A stretch of DNA of 64,000 nucleotides from Albugo candida (taxonomy: Eukaryota > Oomycota > Peronosporomycetes > Albuginales > Albuginaceae). The position numbers and the translations under genes were made by a program. Under the pieces are notes generated by a model. The model was given only the letters and a program-made list of their open reading frames with translations, did not search any database and was not told where the DNA came from. The stretch is taken from NCBI GenBank assembly GCA_905220665.1, contig CAJNAR010000005.1:124001-188000 (forward strand). Direction: 5' to 3'. This document shows, piece by piece, positions 32,070 through 44,078 of this stretch. How positions within the stretch are numbered: position 1 is the stretch's first letter; each line of letters starts with the position of its first letter.

Positions 32070-32153
32070 AGGGGGTGCTTTGAAACCGGTTCCCATTTAT
32101 TTAGGATATTGAGGTGGGGGATGGCCATACCGGTGTTCTCATTCAAGTTAGGG
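32070..32153 (-). repeat. Inverted repeat copy, right
   Basis: Inverse complement of 26812-26893. A further motif GTGTGGCGATACCGG follows at about 32178. The two copies bracket the copia element in opposite orientation. Confidence 0.6.
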
Positions 32154-34802
32154 TGTGTGGCTCTACCAAAAGGGGTGTGTGGCGATACCGGCTTCCGAAA
32201 TATAATATATATAATATTTATACCAAGGATGTGTACTGTACGTACGGATGTATACGCACCTAGGATCAGTTGAAGGTGTCTATAGATTAGACTAACTGGC
32301 TTTTCTAGCTGCCTAGGCTATTTTAATAATATGTGTGCATTTCAAAAACGTTTCGTGAAAATACCTGTGCGATATGATAATACGTCTTCTCGTTAAAAGT
32401 CCTGGATTGCGATAGCCTCATACTGTCATGATGTGTCGAGACTGCGTCCAGCGTACAAATGATATAAAAGATGTAAGACGATCAAAAAGTACCATGTTTT
32501 AAGAATTGGTGTGCGGCAGACTAGGCTTAGCGCAACCATCCACCTAGGCCTAGGATCGCAGTTGCTACTTGCCGGTGCCGTATCCGCAGCAACAATTTTC
32601 AACTCTAGACAATCCACCGAATGATCATTGCGTTGCGAATTGATCCAGCATCTTTTGCACGCCGAATGTGGAACACTGTCCTCGAAATTTTAGAACGCGC
32701 GAACTAAAAGTGGTGGTGATCATGGAAAGTGCTCTAGCTGTAGGCGTTGCTGATCGCTGATCGAACAAAAGACCATTCCGATCGGTACAGACAAAGTCCA
32801 GTGTCACCGCTTGCAATGCAAGCAAAAATCTGATATAATTTGCTGATAATCCTTCCATGCCGTCCGTATTATTGGCACAATTACACATGCAATGTGCATG
32901 CAACGTAGTCGGGAAAAGAACAACTGATCTAAGTAGGGAGTAGCTCTATCCATAATGTTCCGCCTGATCGCACTGGAGAAAGAGGTACTGATCGGATTCC
33001 TCTGCATCACACGACGGCTGCATGCACAATATAATGTTGGGCTGAATATCCTTTCAAAGAAAAGAAGGAGATCAAACTGACAACATCCGAATAGCCAAAC
33101 GAAACTGTAGATCTTCGAAAATTGGTACGACACGTTTCCGAAGATACCGTGATGTAGCCCTTTCATTGTGCGAGCTTGTTCTGTATCTATTGCGTCCGAT
33201 CTCCCCCGTGATGACCAACATGTTGAAAACGGATGGCCTTTATTCGGTTCGGGAGGGTTCCTCACGATTAGCTAGAGTTGAGAGCGTGAAATAGATGGTA
33301 AATAATTTCTCCTCTTCTTGCTCTGCAATCCCACATAAAAACGATCTTCCACGTGAGCCTGGTTGCATTCAGGTGAAAGAACAATCTTCGCCGGATAGGC
33401 TGTAGTATCTGAGTGACTTTATTGTGAAGTCGAATCAGTATCTCTTCTTCAGTCGTATCCGATACGTTGAACCCTGCGTCATTGTAATATATGGGACGAG
33501 TGATTCCTGCATTGGTCATGTGTCGCTTTCTCGAATAAATTCTTGAAGATATCAGATATCAAAAGCTGTAGCGAACAAATTCCAAAATGTGCGATGCGGC
33601 TTGAATACCTGCCACGATTGCAACAAAAACGTTTTGCCTAGTCGAATTACGAGTAGAAGCTTCATAATGTACTTCATTTTTTTTTGGCCGCACTGGAACC
33701 ACATCGGCTGTTCCATGTAGTACTGAAGGCGTCGGAGAACAATCCAGCCGAAATTGTAATGCTCCAATCCATTTGATGCCACAATTCAAATGCGTATTTC
33801 CACCAAGAAGATGTGCTCTCCTATTGAACTATTTCTCACCTCGATGATGAATATATTCATCGGCTTCTGTGGCCCAAACGGAGGTTGTATAAGCTGTAAT
33901 AATTCCGCTGAATCAGTAGTCCAATGCGCAATGATAATTGTTGAAGCATCGGATACAAAACAGCTGGAGATATTGAATGCGTTGTAGCCTCATTCGTCCC
34001 ACCAAAATAGGAACTTGTAGTTCACCATTCTTTCGACAAAGCTGTGAAACGATTTTCTAGTCAGGTGAATGTGTTTTAGATCATTTTGTGTTTCCGATCA
34101 AGCACAAGTCGGTTTAGCATCGATTGCCACTGTCGAGTAGTATCCGCTGGTATACTCACGTGTATAGTGTAAAGCCACAGACGTGATGAAATCATTGTCT
34201 GCGCAACCAGTAGTCGGCCACGGTCAGTTCGGGCACGTCGAAAACATACACCAAACCCACCATAAAAATGCTCGCCGTGAGTTTAAATATGAGTTGTGTC
34301 TGGCCGAACGGAATGCCCAGATACTTGACCGAATCCTCCAAGCCCATTATGATCAATTTGGGACCACATGGATCGGCATTATCCGATTTGAGTAGAGCTA
34401 GGATGACTTTCTCAAGTTGAGCTTCGCACTCAAATGCATCGCAATAGACTTGAACGAGTTCAGGTTGCTTGACAACACTATTCGTTGTTCTGAACGCAAT
34501 GTCAAATCGCCCACAAATAATATTTCAGGTAATACAATAAGAGGTAGTAAAATTATTTATGGAAAATATGCTTTATAAAAAAAAATAATCAAATTTTTTT
34601 AATATTATCCGTTTAATTTTAAATTAATTAATGAAATATTAAAAAAATAAATTTTGTTTTATTTTTTATTATTTAAGTATAAAATAAAAAAGCATTAAGT
34701 GGAGAGTAAAAAAAATTTAAAATCAATCTTTTTTTTTCTAAATTTTTAAATAAATATCGTTGTTTTATATTTTGTTTTCTTTTTTTTGCATTTTAAAATA
34801 CA

Positions 34803-34875
34803 TGGAGATAATAGGATTTGAACCTATACTATATATTTGCAAAACATATTTTCTACCTAATTAAAATATACCCCC
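34803..34875 (-). tRNA. tRNA-Cys(GCA)-like, mitochondrial type
   Basis: Reads GGGGGTATATTTTAATTAGG at the 5' side with D-arm, an anticodon loop TTTGCAA (GCA), and a T-arm GGTTCAAATCC. The acceptor strands GGGGGTA and TATCTCC pair with two G-T pairs. Very AT-rich; no nuclear-type intron. Likely a non-functional copy in the nucleus. Confidence 0.55.
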
Positions 34876-34876
34876 A

Positions 34877-34937
34877 TAAATGTATTGGGATTCGAACCCC
34901 AAGACCATTGGATTAAAAGTCCAGTGCTCTAACCTAG
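34877..34937 (-). tRNA. tRNA-Lys(TTT)-like, 5'-truncated
   Basis: Contains GGTTAGAGCACTGGACTTTT (D-arm and anticodon loop CTTTTAA, anticodon TTT) and the T-arm GGGGTTCGAATCCCAA. The 5' acceptor strand that should pair with the 3' end is missing; the sequence changes abruptly at about 34937. Confidence 0.45.
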
Positions 34938-35230
34938 TAGCGACCGTGGTACCATTGAGTTAAATAACATGTTCTACATGTGGACGAAGGTAGCTTCCCA
35001 AAGGATCGATCGTCATAAGAAGTAATATTGAGAGAGGATCGCCTAGTTTGAATCCAAGTTGTGGGGTAATGGACGGTGTGAATTTCCTTTAATCACCAAC
35101 TTCACCTTCGTGTTGGTGTACAGAACACGAGACCAGAGAATTCAAACTCTTCCAGCGCCTATTTTTTGCTAAACACGAAACATGTACGTCCAATTGACTC
35201 GACCACAACCTTTCTCAACGTCGTGCCTGG

Positions 35231-36664
35231 ATCTTAACAAGGAAAACTCAGTCTTGGATAAAAACCCTTTGATAATAAATGCACTACGTAGTAAAGATAA
35301 GGAAGCATACAATTATCCGGCCCTTGTCCCATAGTCCTACGATTGTGCTTAACATGGTTACACATTCCCCGTCTTTTCGTTTGGCACTTCTCCATTTTAT
35401 CAGTAGCTTGCTGCAGTGGAACTAACTTTTTCTTTGGGTGCCCTCTTTTTCTCGAATTAAATGGAGTGTTGGGCACATCCTCTGTAAGGACCTCATTTGA
35501 AAGATCAGTCAGCAGAGTGGCATTATGTTTTCTTCGGATCTCTCAGAATAGACGGCTGCAAACGTCGATACTTTGGAGGGTTCGTGAAAATACGTAACCC
35601 AACCGTGTTGGGCAATTCAAGGAACGCTTCAATGCTAATACTGCATGAACGCAAGGCGAGACAACATCTTCGACGTACCCACACGAGCATACTACAACTT
35701 GTTAATGGAACGGAACTTCAGACTTCACCAGAATACTTTCCTCCCTGAACGGATTGTGACGATAATGCAACGGATCGAGTATTCATTAATTCACCCCACC
35801 TCATAGCGGCCATTATTTTACGCATCTTTCGTGATGTATGTGGAGTAAGTACTCCCCAGCCTTTCACTATGCTGACATTTTTAGCCCACTTGTACGTCGA
35901 GTAACGTTCGATTATTGTAAAGCAGTCGATGATAGGAATACTCCAAATTCCCTTCAACACGCTGTTTTTCGTTTCCACGTCGCTTGATGTCAAAGTGCTG
36001 TTTGTTGGTCATAGTGAGTACGCTGCTAGCCTAATTTCATGCCCAACCTCTTGAAGCCACACCGGCATTCTGCTGTTTGAATTGGCGATATTAGCTTTCA
36101 CCTTGTCGTACTCCACCGTTGTTCGTAAGCAATCGAATAGCCACGCTGAATTTCTCAACAACTTGTAATTTTATTTCATTCCGAAAAACTCTCCAACAAA
36201 TGCCAAATAGCAGAAAAAGCATGCGACGTCTGTTGCCCATGGATGCGAAGCTTTCATAAGTCTCCTCTCTTTTCGATATCACGAAGATGGAAATGGCTGA
36301 AGGTGGAAGAGTATGAGCATCAAAAGTCAGCTCCACTTATCTTCATTCTCCACCGAAACTAGCCCAACTTCGATAATTTGGATCTCGTTTTTCCATTTCA
36401 AATGAACGCTACAAGGAGAATCCCATCGATTGAGGTCCTCATAAATGTACTGTCCACAGATATTTCACGCTCACTGTATGACTTCTATGCTTTAAGCGCT
36501 TCTCGAAAAACGATTCTCAACCACAGTGATTCATTATCTACGATACCGAGCTTGGCTTATGGCCTCGAATGTTTATTTCAGAAATGTAGGATGGAATGAG
36601 GCTGTATTGCTTAGTATCATTTTCGAATAATTCAAGGTATAACTTTTTGAGTGCGTGAGCATAA
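35231..36664. other. Repeat-like DNA, nothing assigned
   Basis: Only short frames on both strands (35234-35476 minus, 35497-35748 plus, 35718-35993 minus, 36091-36336 minus). This could be the 5' part of the decayed LINE, but I found no endonuclease motif. Confidence 0.4.
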
Positions 36665-36673
36665 TTCATGTAT
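36665..36673. repeat. 9-bp target-site duplication, left (TTCATGTAT)
   Basis: Identical to 39557-39565 on the other side of the Mutator-like element. Confidence 0.85.
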
Positions 36674-36815
36674 GGGAGCCGTTATGGCCACAGACATAAA
36701 TACTACGGCCACAGACAATTAATTTAACCACTCACAACTCACAATATTGAATTGCTGCTAATTATGCCAGCCAATCAGGTCACTTGTATACTTTTATACA
36801 CAAGCTCATTCTGTT
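36674..36815 (+). repeat. Terminal inverted repeat, left, of the MULE
   Basis: Contains two GGCCACAGAC motifs about 20 bp apart and CTTGTATACTTTTATACACA; inverse complement of the right end with few differences. Confidence 0.85.
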
Positions 36816-37058
36816 TCTTACGCTGTTTTTATTTGTATTGTTCTAGCGTAGGTACGTTTTTTTCCTGATATCTATATATGGTAGGTTAATTGTAGATACG
36901 CTAAGGAGTTGGATGTTAGGAAGGTGGCTATGTTAGACTTTGAAGGAAAGAGGACAGTAGTAGAAGCGATTATATTAAGCCTTTTTTTCTCATTGGCCGT
37001 GTGCTCTCACAACCAGCCATGCTAAACCTAATCTGAAAGTGGGCGACCGATGGCGGTT

Positions 37059-39383
37059 TTAAACAACGGTCCACCCGGAACCGAAATCAACAGGCTGTTG
37101 CAGTTGAGAATCTTCGATGGGATGATGTTCAACTATTGCGAGATATTGACTTCGGCTCTGTGCATTGACGGGGCACGCTGCAGATGAACGTCGGTGTCCC
37201 GCTTGATGACAAGCACCGCACGTCGGCGCCTTCCTCTTCCTGGGAGGCATTCCCTCCACGTATTCAATTTGAGAAGTTTCTCGTCGCGTCGAGGTTTTGT
37301 TGCTCGTTCCGCTTGGTCTTCCTCTCGTTGGAGCAACCTCGTCTCTTCGAGGACTTGTGGTGTTTGCATATTTAAAAAGCGTTAGTACCCATTAAAATAT
37401 CAAAAGAAAAAAAATAATCGCCCAGAAATACCTGTGATATCTCTTCCAGATCGTCCAAGACTACCTCTTTCTGGTGTCGAGGTAGGCTGCTGAAATTTTC
37501 GCGCAATTTCAAAAGGACTTGCAAAGCATCATCTGGGTGGCCTACAACTGGAGGTCGTACTGAAGGGAGTTGATGAAGGTGCCAATGAACATCAAAATCG
37601 CTCAATTCAAGCCTCCCTCCCGCTTGCGATGATCTGCCGCAACTGATGCTCGCAAGGTATCCCACAGAGGGTAGAAAAAGTAAAAGAGCATGGCTTCGCG
37701 CTGGTTGCCAATGAACATCGAGCTTTTTCCAGCTGTCATTGCGAAACTTAAGTGATTGGAAATAACACTTAGGAAGAAAGTAATAATACAAACTAACCTG
37801 TTCAAAGACTTTCCGAAGGGTGTAATATGAGATCTTCCGGTTGATATGTTGAAAAATGTCACCGCGTGGGGTTGGCTGCGCGAAAGGTATGATTTTCATT
37901 TGCTGCGTCGCCACTTCTGTGATGAATTCGATCTAAAAGCTTCTTGTCGACTAAACTATCCACTCGCAATACCCAAACAGATTTTCCATGATGCTTGCGA
38001 TGAACTCTTTCACGACATTGTGGGCACCTTCTCCGCGTGAAGTGACTGTGTGACCGAAGTGCCGAATCGAATTCGTCCATGCTCGAACGAATTTCTCCTT
38101 GTGGATATCGATCCACGTCTTGGCTAGATACTCCACAGATTCCGTGTAGCGTTCTGTCCATATGAGCTGGAACATTTCCCAATTTTCATTGAACTCCGCG
38201 ATCGTGTTCGAGTGGACCAGCCGAACAACAAGGAATACCTTAGAACATGAATGAAAATTACTGATCACAAACAACAAATGGCAAGTTACCTATCTCCAAT
38301 CCTTCGAAAATGCTTTCCACTCATCATTCTTTCCAGTAAAATGGATCTTGCATTTGGCGACGATGTTCTTCTCAATATGCCAAATGCAAAGCAGGATAGT
38401 TGCCAAATGAAAAGTTCTCCGCAAAACGTTCATGAGAGCAAGCTCTCGGTCAATAACGAATACTTTCGGTTGATGGTCGGCGTGAAAAAGCCGTCGTAAA
38501 AAGTTGATGGCGGTAACATAGGAGTCAGCATTCTCGTTCTTCATGAAAACGAAGGCCGCCGAAAACGTGGAATTTAGTATGGTAATTCCAACAACGTGGA
38601 GCAAAAAAAATCTCGTCTTGCTTGCTTTATAGGTGCAATCTAGCAACAAGACGTCATAGTTCTTCCTTAAGAGTTCCGCATTCTTTGGATGAGAGAAGAA
38701 CAAATGTGTGGGTGCACCCATCGGAATCTTTCTCGATATTTATTTCGAGCCCAAAGTCCGTGAAGGTTTCGAACAGCATATCCATTGAAGTTCGTCCATC
38801 GAGTCTCCTGATTGCATTCTTTTGCTTCAAATTCCAGAGCTTTCGCTTAGTGAGTTGCAATTGCTGGCCTTGCTCTAGCATGCTGGTTTGAACCTACCTA
38901 GCTTTCAAATCGGACTGACAGAGTCCAGCAATTTTTTCCTCTTGAGACTCCGAGATGCGAGTGTGAATGGGATGAGCGGTCCTAGCGGTGGAAGATTCGT
39001 GGTTATGCTCGTTGCATGTAATTGTAAAGGACCAGGTGCCGTCTGTAATTTGGAGAAGATCGTTAATGAGAACGTTGAATTCTCGGTGAACTCATTCGAC
39101 CATGATGCGTGGCTTTTCCTTTCGACTCCTGCCCAACTCTTTTGAAAGGACAGTCAATGAGTGCACTGCCTTTCGCCTTCCGAAACCTTTTTTCTTGGAC
39201 AAGTCCGTGACGGTTTCGATCGACGCCTCCACGATCGCATTTGTAGTGAACAACTTGTCGTCCCTCTCGTTGCCTGTATGAGGACTTGGTGACGATTCCA
39301 TAGCCATTTGCAGCAGCTACCACATTCATATGTTCTTCCATGGTCTTCCGCGCGGTGAATTGCTTGTTCTGCTGCTTCTCCAT
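37059..39383 (-). pseudogene. MULE transposase with FAR1-like N-terminus, interrupted
   Basis: From the high end: FAR1-like DNA-binding region (AAANGYGIVTKSSYRQREG ... VHYKC, then WSFTITCNEHNHE). An in-frame TAG at about 38887 interrupts it before QQLQLTKRKLWNLKQKNAIR. Further on, a frame change near 38720, then the MULE DDE core: LLLDCTYKASKTRF (first Asp), FVIDRELALMNVL (second Asp), LCIWHIEKN, and TSRGEGAHNVVKEF (Glu region). At the C-terminus CGACHQAGHRRSSAACP is the zinc knuckle common in these transposases. Some frame changes could be introns, but the in-frame stop argues for inactivity. Confidence 0.75.
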
Positions 39384-39414
39384 GTCCGTGCCTGCTGAGA
39401 GTGTTGCGGATATC

Positions 39415-39556
39415 TAGAGAATGAGCTTGTGTATAAAAGTATACAAGTGACCTGATTGGCTGGCATACTTAGCAACAATTCAATTTTGTGAGCTGTGATT
39501 GGTTAAATTAAGTGTCTGTGGCCGTAGTAGTTTTGTCTGTGGCCATAGCAGCTCCC
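39415..39556 (-). repeat. Terminal inverted repeat, right, of the MULE
   Basis: Inverse complement of 36674-36815. Confidence 0.85.
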
Positions 39557-39565
39557 TTCATGTAT
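39557..39565. repeat. 9-bp target-site duplication, right (TTCATGTAT)
   Basis: Identical to 36665-36673. Confidence 0.85.
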
Positions 39566-42559
39566 ATGACAGAAGTTCCTTCGTTCTTTAACTTCCTTTG
39601 GATCATCACGGGAGCTACTTCGTGCCGGAGATCATGGCCATATATGTTTCGCGGTTATATATATCTGAGAAGCCTTTAACAATTCGGATACTTCACAGCA
39701 GTGCAAACAAACTTCGTTGTAGTTCTGCATGTCTGCGAAAGACAAATTGCACAACGAAGAAACAGCTATGCTGTGAGGGAAAGCTTTATAACGCCTTTTG
39801 TCACTTGGCACCACACGAAACGGACGGTTACTGTTTCGGTTGTACTCGATTATTGCTTGTCGTCGCTTTCCATCGTTGATATTATAATGCGCAATGTGTA
39901 TATCCATTCGTGTACATCCTTGATACATATTTTTCATATCCCATTCTGCGATATTACGGTACCGTATCTTACAGAGATGAAAAGGAAAACGTTTCGATCT
40001 TGAGAACGTTTCTTATTGTGTCTGCAATGGCATGGTAAAGACGAGTAAGCAAGGAATAATCATGGATCAAAACGACAGAATTGGATCTTGAAGATTGTGC
40101 TGGGCGTATGAATTATCTGGTACCTACCTTACATTACAGGGATTGTTGTGTTTCGGTTTTGGGTTCACTCCACCTTGGATTTCATCCAAGAAAGCTCGAA
40201 TTGCCGCCAGATTCAATTCTCTTCGGAATGATCGTTGCGAAAACGAGCCACCGCGCCAAAATCTACGATCTTGCTACAAATGGTAGCGACTCCAGATAAG
40301 AAGTATCATGCTGATATGTGCAGGCTGTGTTTGCACTGCGTGACTTTGGAATGCTGCATTAGGGGAGATGAGTAGAATCATGAAACTTAATGCGATACCT
40401 ATCACGACATCTGTTGAGGAGATGATAATACGGGATAAATGGCTCTATTCCTCTTGTGATGCTGTTTGCGCACATTTTTACGAATAAGTAATCTGGTAAT
40501 ACACCAAGAATGTCTTGGAGATGCGCAAAGTAAGGCGATGTAATGTTGCAAAATTGTACACAAACAAGGTCAATCACGATAATGAATCATAGCATGCTTT
40601 CGAAGCTATTTAATTGAGGTCCCAGGAGGCTTGGGCAACGCCATCAGTTCCCATCGTCTATTTTGGTGATTTCTGGGCTAGGTGCAATTTATATACGGGC
40701 TTTGTAAAATACCCTACGAATGCCCAACTTTCTCGACAGCTTTGTAATCATTGCATTTATGCGTCGATGATAGTGATCCGTGCATCATTGAAAAGCGAAG
40801 ACCTTAGTAATCTGAATGAATGTTCTGATCTTTAAGCTATCACGCAAATGTCTTCGCACTCGGACCCCAAGTAGTCGATATCACTTTATTGAAAAGTAAA
40901 ATTGCATGTATTCACCAAGGTTATGTTCTACAGTAATAGAGGCACAAGTCTATGTATCGAAAGTAGGTCTTCGAGAATTCAGGCGCCATTATGACATATT
41001 GGAATGAAGGGAGGAATGTGTAGTTTAATGTCAATCACGTAGAGAAAGATAGTCACCAAGGATGCGTTATCAGAAGTGATATTTTGGTCTTTCGCGGGAA
41101 TGCATGCAGTAACATACCTTCAGTCTGGCTCAATCAGTAAATAAATATATCACTACTATGATACTGCGCATCTGAGATGAAGCTTGTAAGTCTCGAGCTG
41201 ATGAAAGGCCAATGAGGCAACGTCAATGCTGTCCATTTAAGTCGTTTCCAATTCGAGCCTTTTCAAGTTATACGATGCAAAAGCGACAAAGAGAACCGCA
41301 TAGTACCTCCTACCCGATCTTCTTCCATATTTGACGATTCAGCGTGGAAGCTTCGAGAAACTTCAGCAAGGAAGTCCTTGGAGCTATTCGATTACCTCCT
41401 ATAAATACTTTATCTCATCAAACCTTGATCACTTGCTCTCTTACATTGAATTGGAAGCCTCTTCTGCTTATTGAGGTTTCGAATCTAGCGCTCATATTAG
41501 ACTGAGTGCATGCACAAGTATACTGAGTGGATCTTTTCCAGTCAATATTGCGTTGCTTTGAAGGGCACTGACCTGACCATAAGAGGATTGAAAGAGATCT
41601 GGGTCCTAACTGAGATGACCTGCTAATTGTATGGAGCCTACGATTCTTTTTTGGCTGGTGGAAGAAGCGTCGCGGTTCAACAAACGCTATACAGAGTTTG
41701 ATAAGCCGCATGACGTCTAGTGCAGCCGCTCACGAAACATTTTATTTCACAACATGGTGCACTGAAGATGGCCCACGAACTCTTTCACGCAAATCGACTT
41801 GCTGAAGTCGAGCATCGAGGCGACTCAAACTTTACTAAACAAACTCTAGCGCGTGAGCTTTCCTGTACATATCCACGGGACTTGACGCTGAGTTGAAGAT
41901 TGTAAACACGAAGACAGCCTGTTGTGGAGTTGCAAATGTGACCATAGCAACTTCACGGATAAACTGATAACATTGAGTAAGATTACACATATCACACGGC
42001 TCCAGTCGATCGCGTATGAGAGAAAAGAATGGGTTGCTTGGCAAGCACTTCATCATGGACGCGAACTTGCATTTACGACGCGTATCGGTAGCTTCATCGG
42101 AGGATCGACAAGAAAGAAAGCATGCGATGAAGCGAGCTCAAAATGATTCGGCAGGTAATCGATTTGCGCCTGATGATGCTATGATGATAACTAATTACAA
42201 GTCACTCGCAATAAGGAAGAAGTATCTCACAAAGTCACGATACTGAGCTGTAACGAATCACGTTTTAACTATTTAGAATAGAAGGAGAGATAAATTGTTC
42301 GTTCTTGGTCGCTAAGCATGGATAAACGTCATCGAACTTACTGATGGTGCGTATGGCTTTTGACGTACGGGATTCTCATCCCGAATGTAACTTAAATTTT
42401 GTCAAATGGGATTTTTGATGGCGACTTTGTCGACGGTACAGAAGAAAGCTGAAGAGTACAGCTCATGAAGTCAGTTGAAGCACTTACTGACTGGCAGAGT
42501 GGTTTTGTTTCGACCATAGCTTTGAGCGATTTCATTGCGATACAAACGTTTCATTGCGT
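39566..42559. other. 3-kb region without recognisable genes
   Basis: Frames are short (under about 100 codons) and on both strands; the longest, 39632-39937 minus, has no domain that I recognise. Probably relic repeat DNA. The last 300 bp are likely promoter of the ARM-type gene. Confidence 0.45.
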
Positions 42560-44059
42560 ATGCAAACTTTGACGTGTTATAATTCTTCGATTTTGGGTGC
42601 GTTGGGATGGATCCACCGTCAGATTGAGAAAATACCCAAACATGGGGATTTATACATTCCTATCGATTCACAATTAAAGAGAGCCTATCAAATACTCATC
42701 CGGATGGAAAAACAGCAAATAAACCATACTTTAGCGCCAAAAGATCAAGAAATTGCTCAATGCGCCTTTTTCAATTGCGTGCAACAATTCAAAACAGTCT
42801 TACTCCAGATTCGTTCCTTATTAGACCGATATCGCGGCACTAAGACAAAAAATTACTTGCGTAGCGTTTTATGTCCAAGGAAAAAGCTTGAGGAAGAGAC
42901 GGATGTGTTTCTTATCGAATTGAAAAAACTCTTTAAAAAAATAAGTATCGTGAATGAGTATTACCACGGTGAGGAATGCGTTCAATGTTCCTTCCGCAAC
43001 GTTTACGGAGCACGTTTTTGCGGCTACTGTGACAAGCACCTAAATGAATTTCATCCACCAGAGCAAAATCAGATCGTTTCCATCGCTCAAGAAACCAATC
43101 TTACGAAGGAAAGTATTCAAGAATCTACGAGTCCAATCTTGTGGATGAGGACAAGACTCCAATTATTGCAAACATCCTTTCCTTCCGATGAAGGTCGATC
43201 GCGGTGGCCCATACTCAAACAATTGCACTCTAGAATCCCTCATATGGCATTTGAGTTTGTAAAGGAGAATGGACTCTATATCTTCACAAAAATCATCCAT
43301 CAGTTGGTGGACGAAGATGCCATTTTCGCGCTAGAAATCTTACAATATATCATTTGTTCGAGCGATTACTGGATGGACGATCAAGTTTTGGTGGTACAAA
43401 CGGTGATATGTATGTGTTTGGATCTCGGAATTCATCGTGAGAGAGCTCAAGAGCGGATTAAGGCCTTGGAAATGCTCCGCGCCGTTTTGGAAAGATGTGA
43501 GATTACCTTTCTCGTTTTAGAATCGATCATTCAAAATAATGGGGTTGATGCATTATTGCGTCTACTAAAGCATGAATGCGTCCAGGATGTGCGTCGTCAA
43601 GTATATGATATTTTGTATCTAATGGCTTCCTTACCCTCGTCGATGAATCCAATCATTTCCGGAAAAGAGACGAAACATTTTGGAGTCATCGATGCAGAGC
43701 TTCCAGATGGAACATCATCTCTAAGTTTATTGCAGAAGCTACGAACTGGTGACGAGCAAGACAAGCTCGAAGCTTTAGAACTTCTCCAGCAGCATGCCCG
43801 TGCGATAGCGTACGATTTGATTGTTCTATACGCCGGAATCACGCAGCTACTCGATTGTATTCAATTAGAATCCGATAAGGTCCGAGTAAAAGCGGTGGCG
43901 GTTCTCCTCGCATTGAGTGGAAAAGACTCGTTTTACAGGGAAAAATTGCTCGCAGCCGATGCGATAGCTGTTGTACTGGATATGATCACGAGAAATGTGG
44001 CTCCTTCCATGTATCGCGTGTGCCATGCTTTCGTACTTACGATGCTCAACATGTCCTGA
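42560..44059 (+). CDS. ARM/HEAT-type repeat protein with zinc ribbon
   Basis: Intronless, 499 residues from the ATG at 42560. Residues 1-120 are helical. Residues about 137-160 form a zinc-ribbon-like CVQCSFRNVYGARFCGYC (CxxC...CxxC), the short double-knuckle seen in ubiquitin-binding and ring-like zinc ribbons. From about 190 to the end are armadillo-like helical repeats (VLESIIQNNGVDALLRLL, LIVLYAGITQLLDCIQL, VKAVAVLLALSG). This points to a protein-protein adaptor. I do not recognise an orthologue in model organisms. It converges with the YVH1 gene, 19 bp apart. Confidence 0.75.
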   Translation: MQTLTCYNSSILGALGWIHRQIEKIPKHGDLYIPIDSQLKRAYQILIRMEKQQINHTLAPKDQEIAQCAFFNCVQQFKTVLLQIRSLLDRYRGTKTKNYLRSVLCPRKKLEEETDVFLIELKKLFKKISIVNEYYHGEECVQCSFRNVYGARFCGYCDKHLNEFHPPEQNQIVSIAQETNLTKESIQESTSPILWMRTRLQLLQTSFPSDEGRSRWPILKQLHSRIPHMAFEFVKENGLYIFTKIIHQLVDEDAIFALEILQYIICSSDYWMDDQVLVVQTVICMCLDLGIHRERAQERIKALEMLRAVLERCEITFLVLESIIQNNGVDALLRLLKHECVQDVRRQVYDILYLMASLPSSMNPIISGKETKHFGVIDAELPDGTSSLSLLQKLRTGDEQDKLEALELLQQHARAIAYDLIVLYAGITQLLDCIQLESDKVRVKAVAVLLALSGKDSFYREKLLAADAIAVVLDMITRNVAPSMYRVCHAFVLTMLNMS

Positions 44060-44078
44060 CAATTATATGGTGTCAGTC

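Larger units (their letters stand above)
34540..34940. other. Probable nuclear insertion of mitochondrial DNA (NUMT)
   Basis: About 400 bp of strongly AT-rich sequence (runs of A and T, visibly unlike the flanks) ending in two tRNA-like segments on the minus strand with mitochondrial-type features. It splits the LINE reverse transcriptase between the GDPLS box and the YLGIPFG box. Confidence 0.6.
32400..35230 (-). mobile_element. Decayed LINE (non-LTR retrotransposon)
   Basis: On the minus strand the translation near 35095-34990 contains LGDPLSILLLMTIDPLGSYL, the G(Q)GDPLSPLLF box of LINE reverse transcriptases. About 34500-34390 gives SVKYLGIPFGQ, the standard LINE motif after the thumb. 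Further down, GWIVLRRLQYYMEQPMWFQ (33740-33690) and RLFFHLNATRLTWKIVFMWD (33380-33310) look like the conserved distal part of oomycete LINE ORF2. Many stops and frame changes. The RT part is interrupted at 34540-34940 by AT-rich, mitochondrion-like DNA. Confidence 0.6.
36674..39556 (-). mobile_element. Mutator-like element (MULE), 2.9 kb
   Basis: Long terminal inverted repeats of about 140 bp start GGGAGCYGYTATGGCCACAG at both ends and stay well matched through GACCTGATTGGCTGGCATA. A perfect 9-bp duplication TTCATGTAT flanks the element; 9 bp is the usual Mutator target length. Inside, the minus strand encodes a MULE/FAR1-type transposase, broken at several points. Confidence 0.88.
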
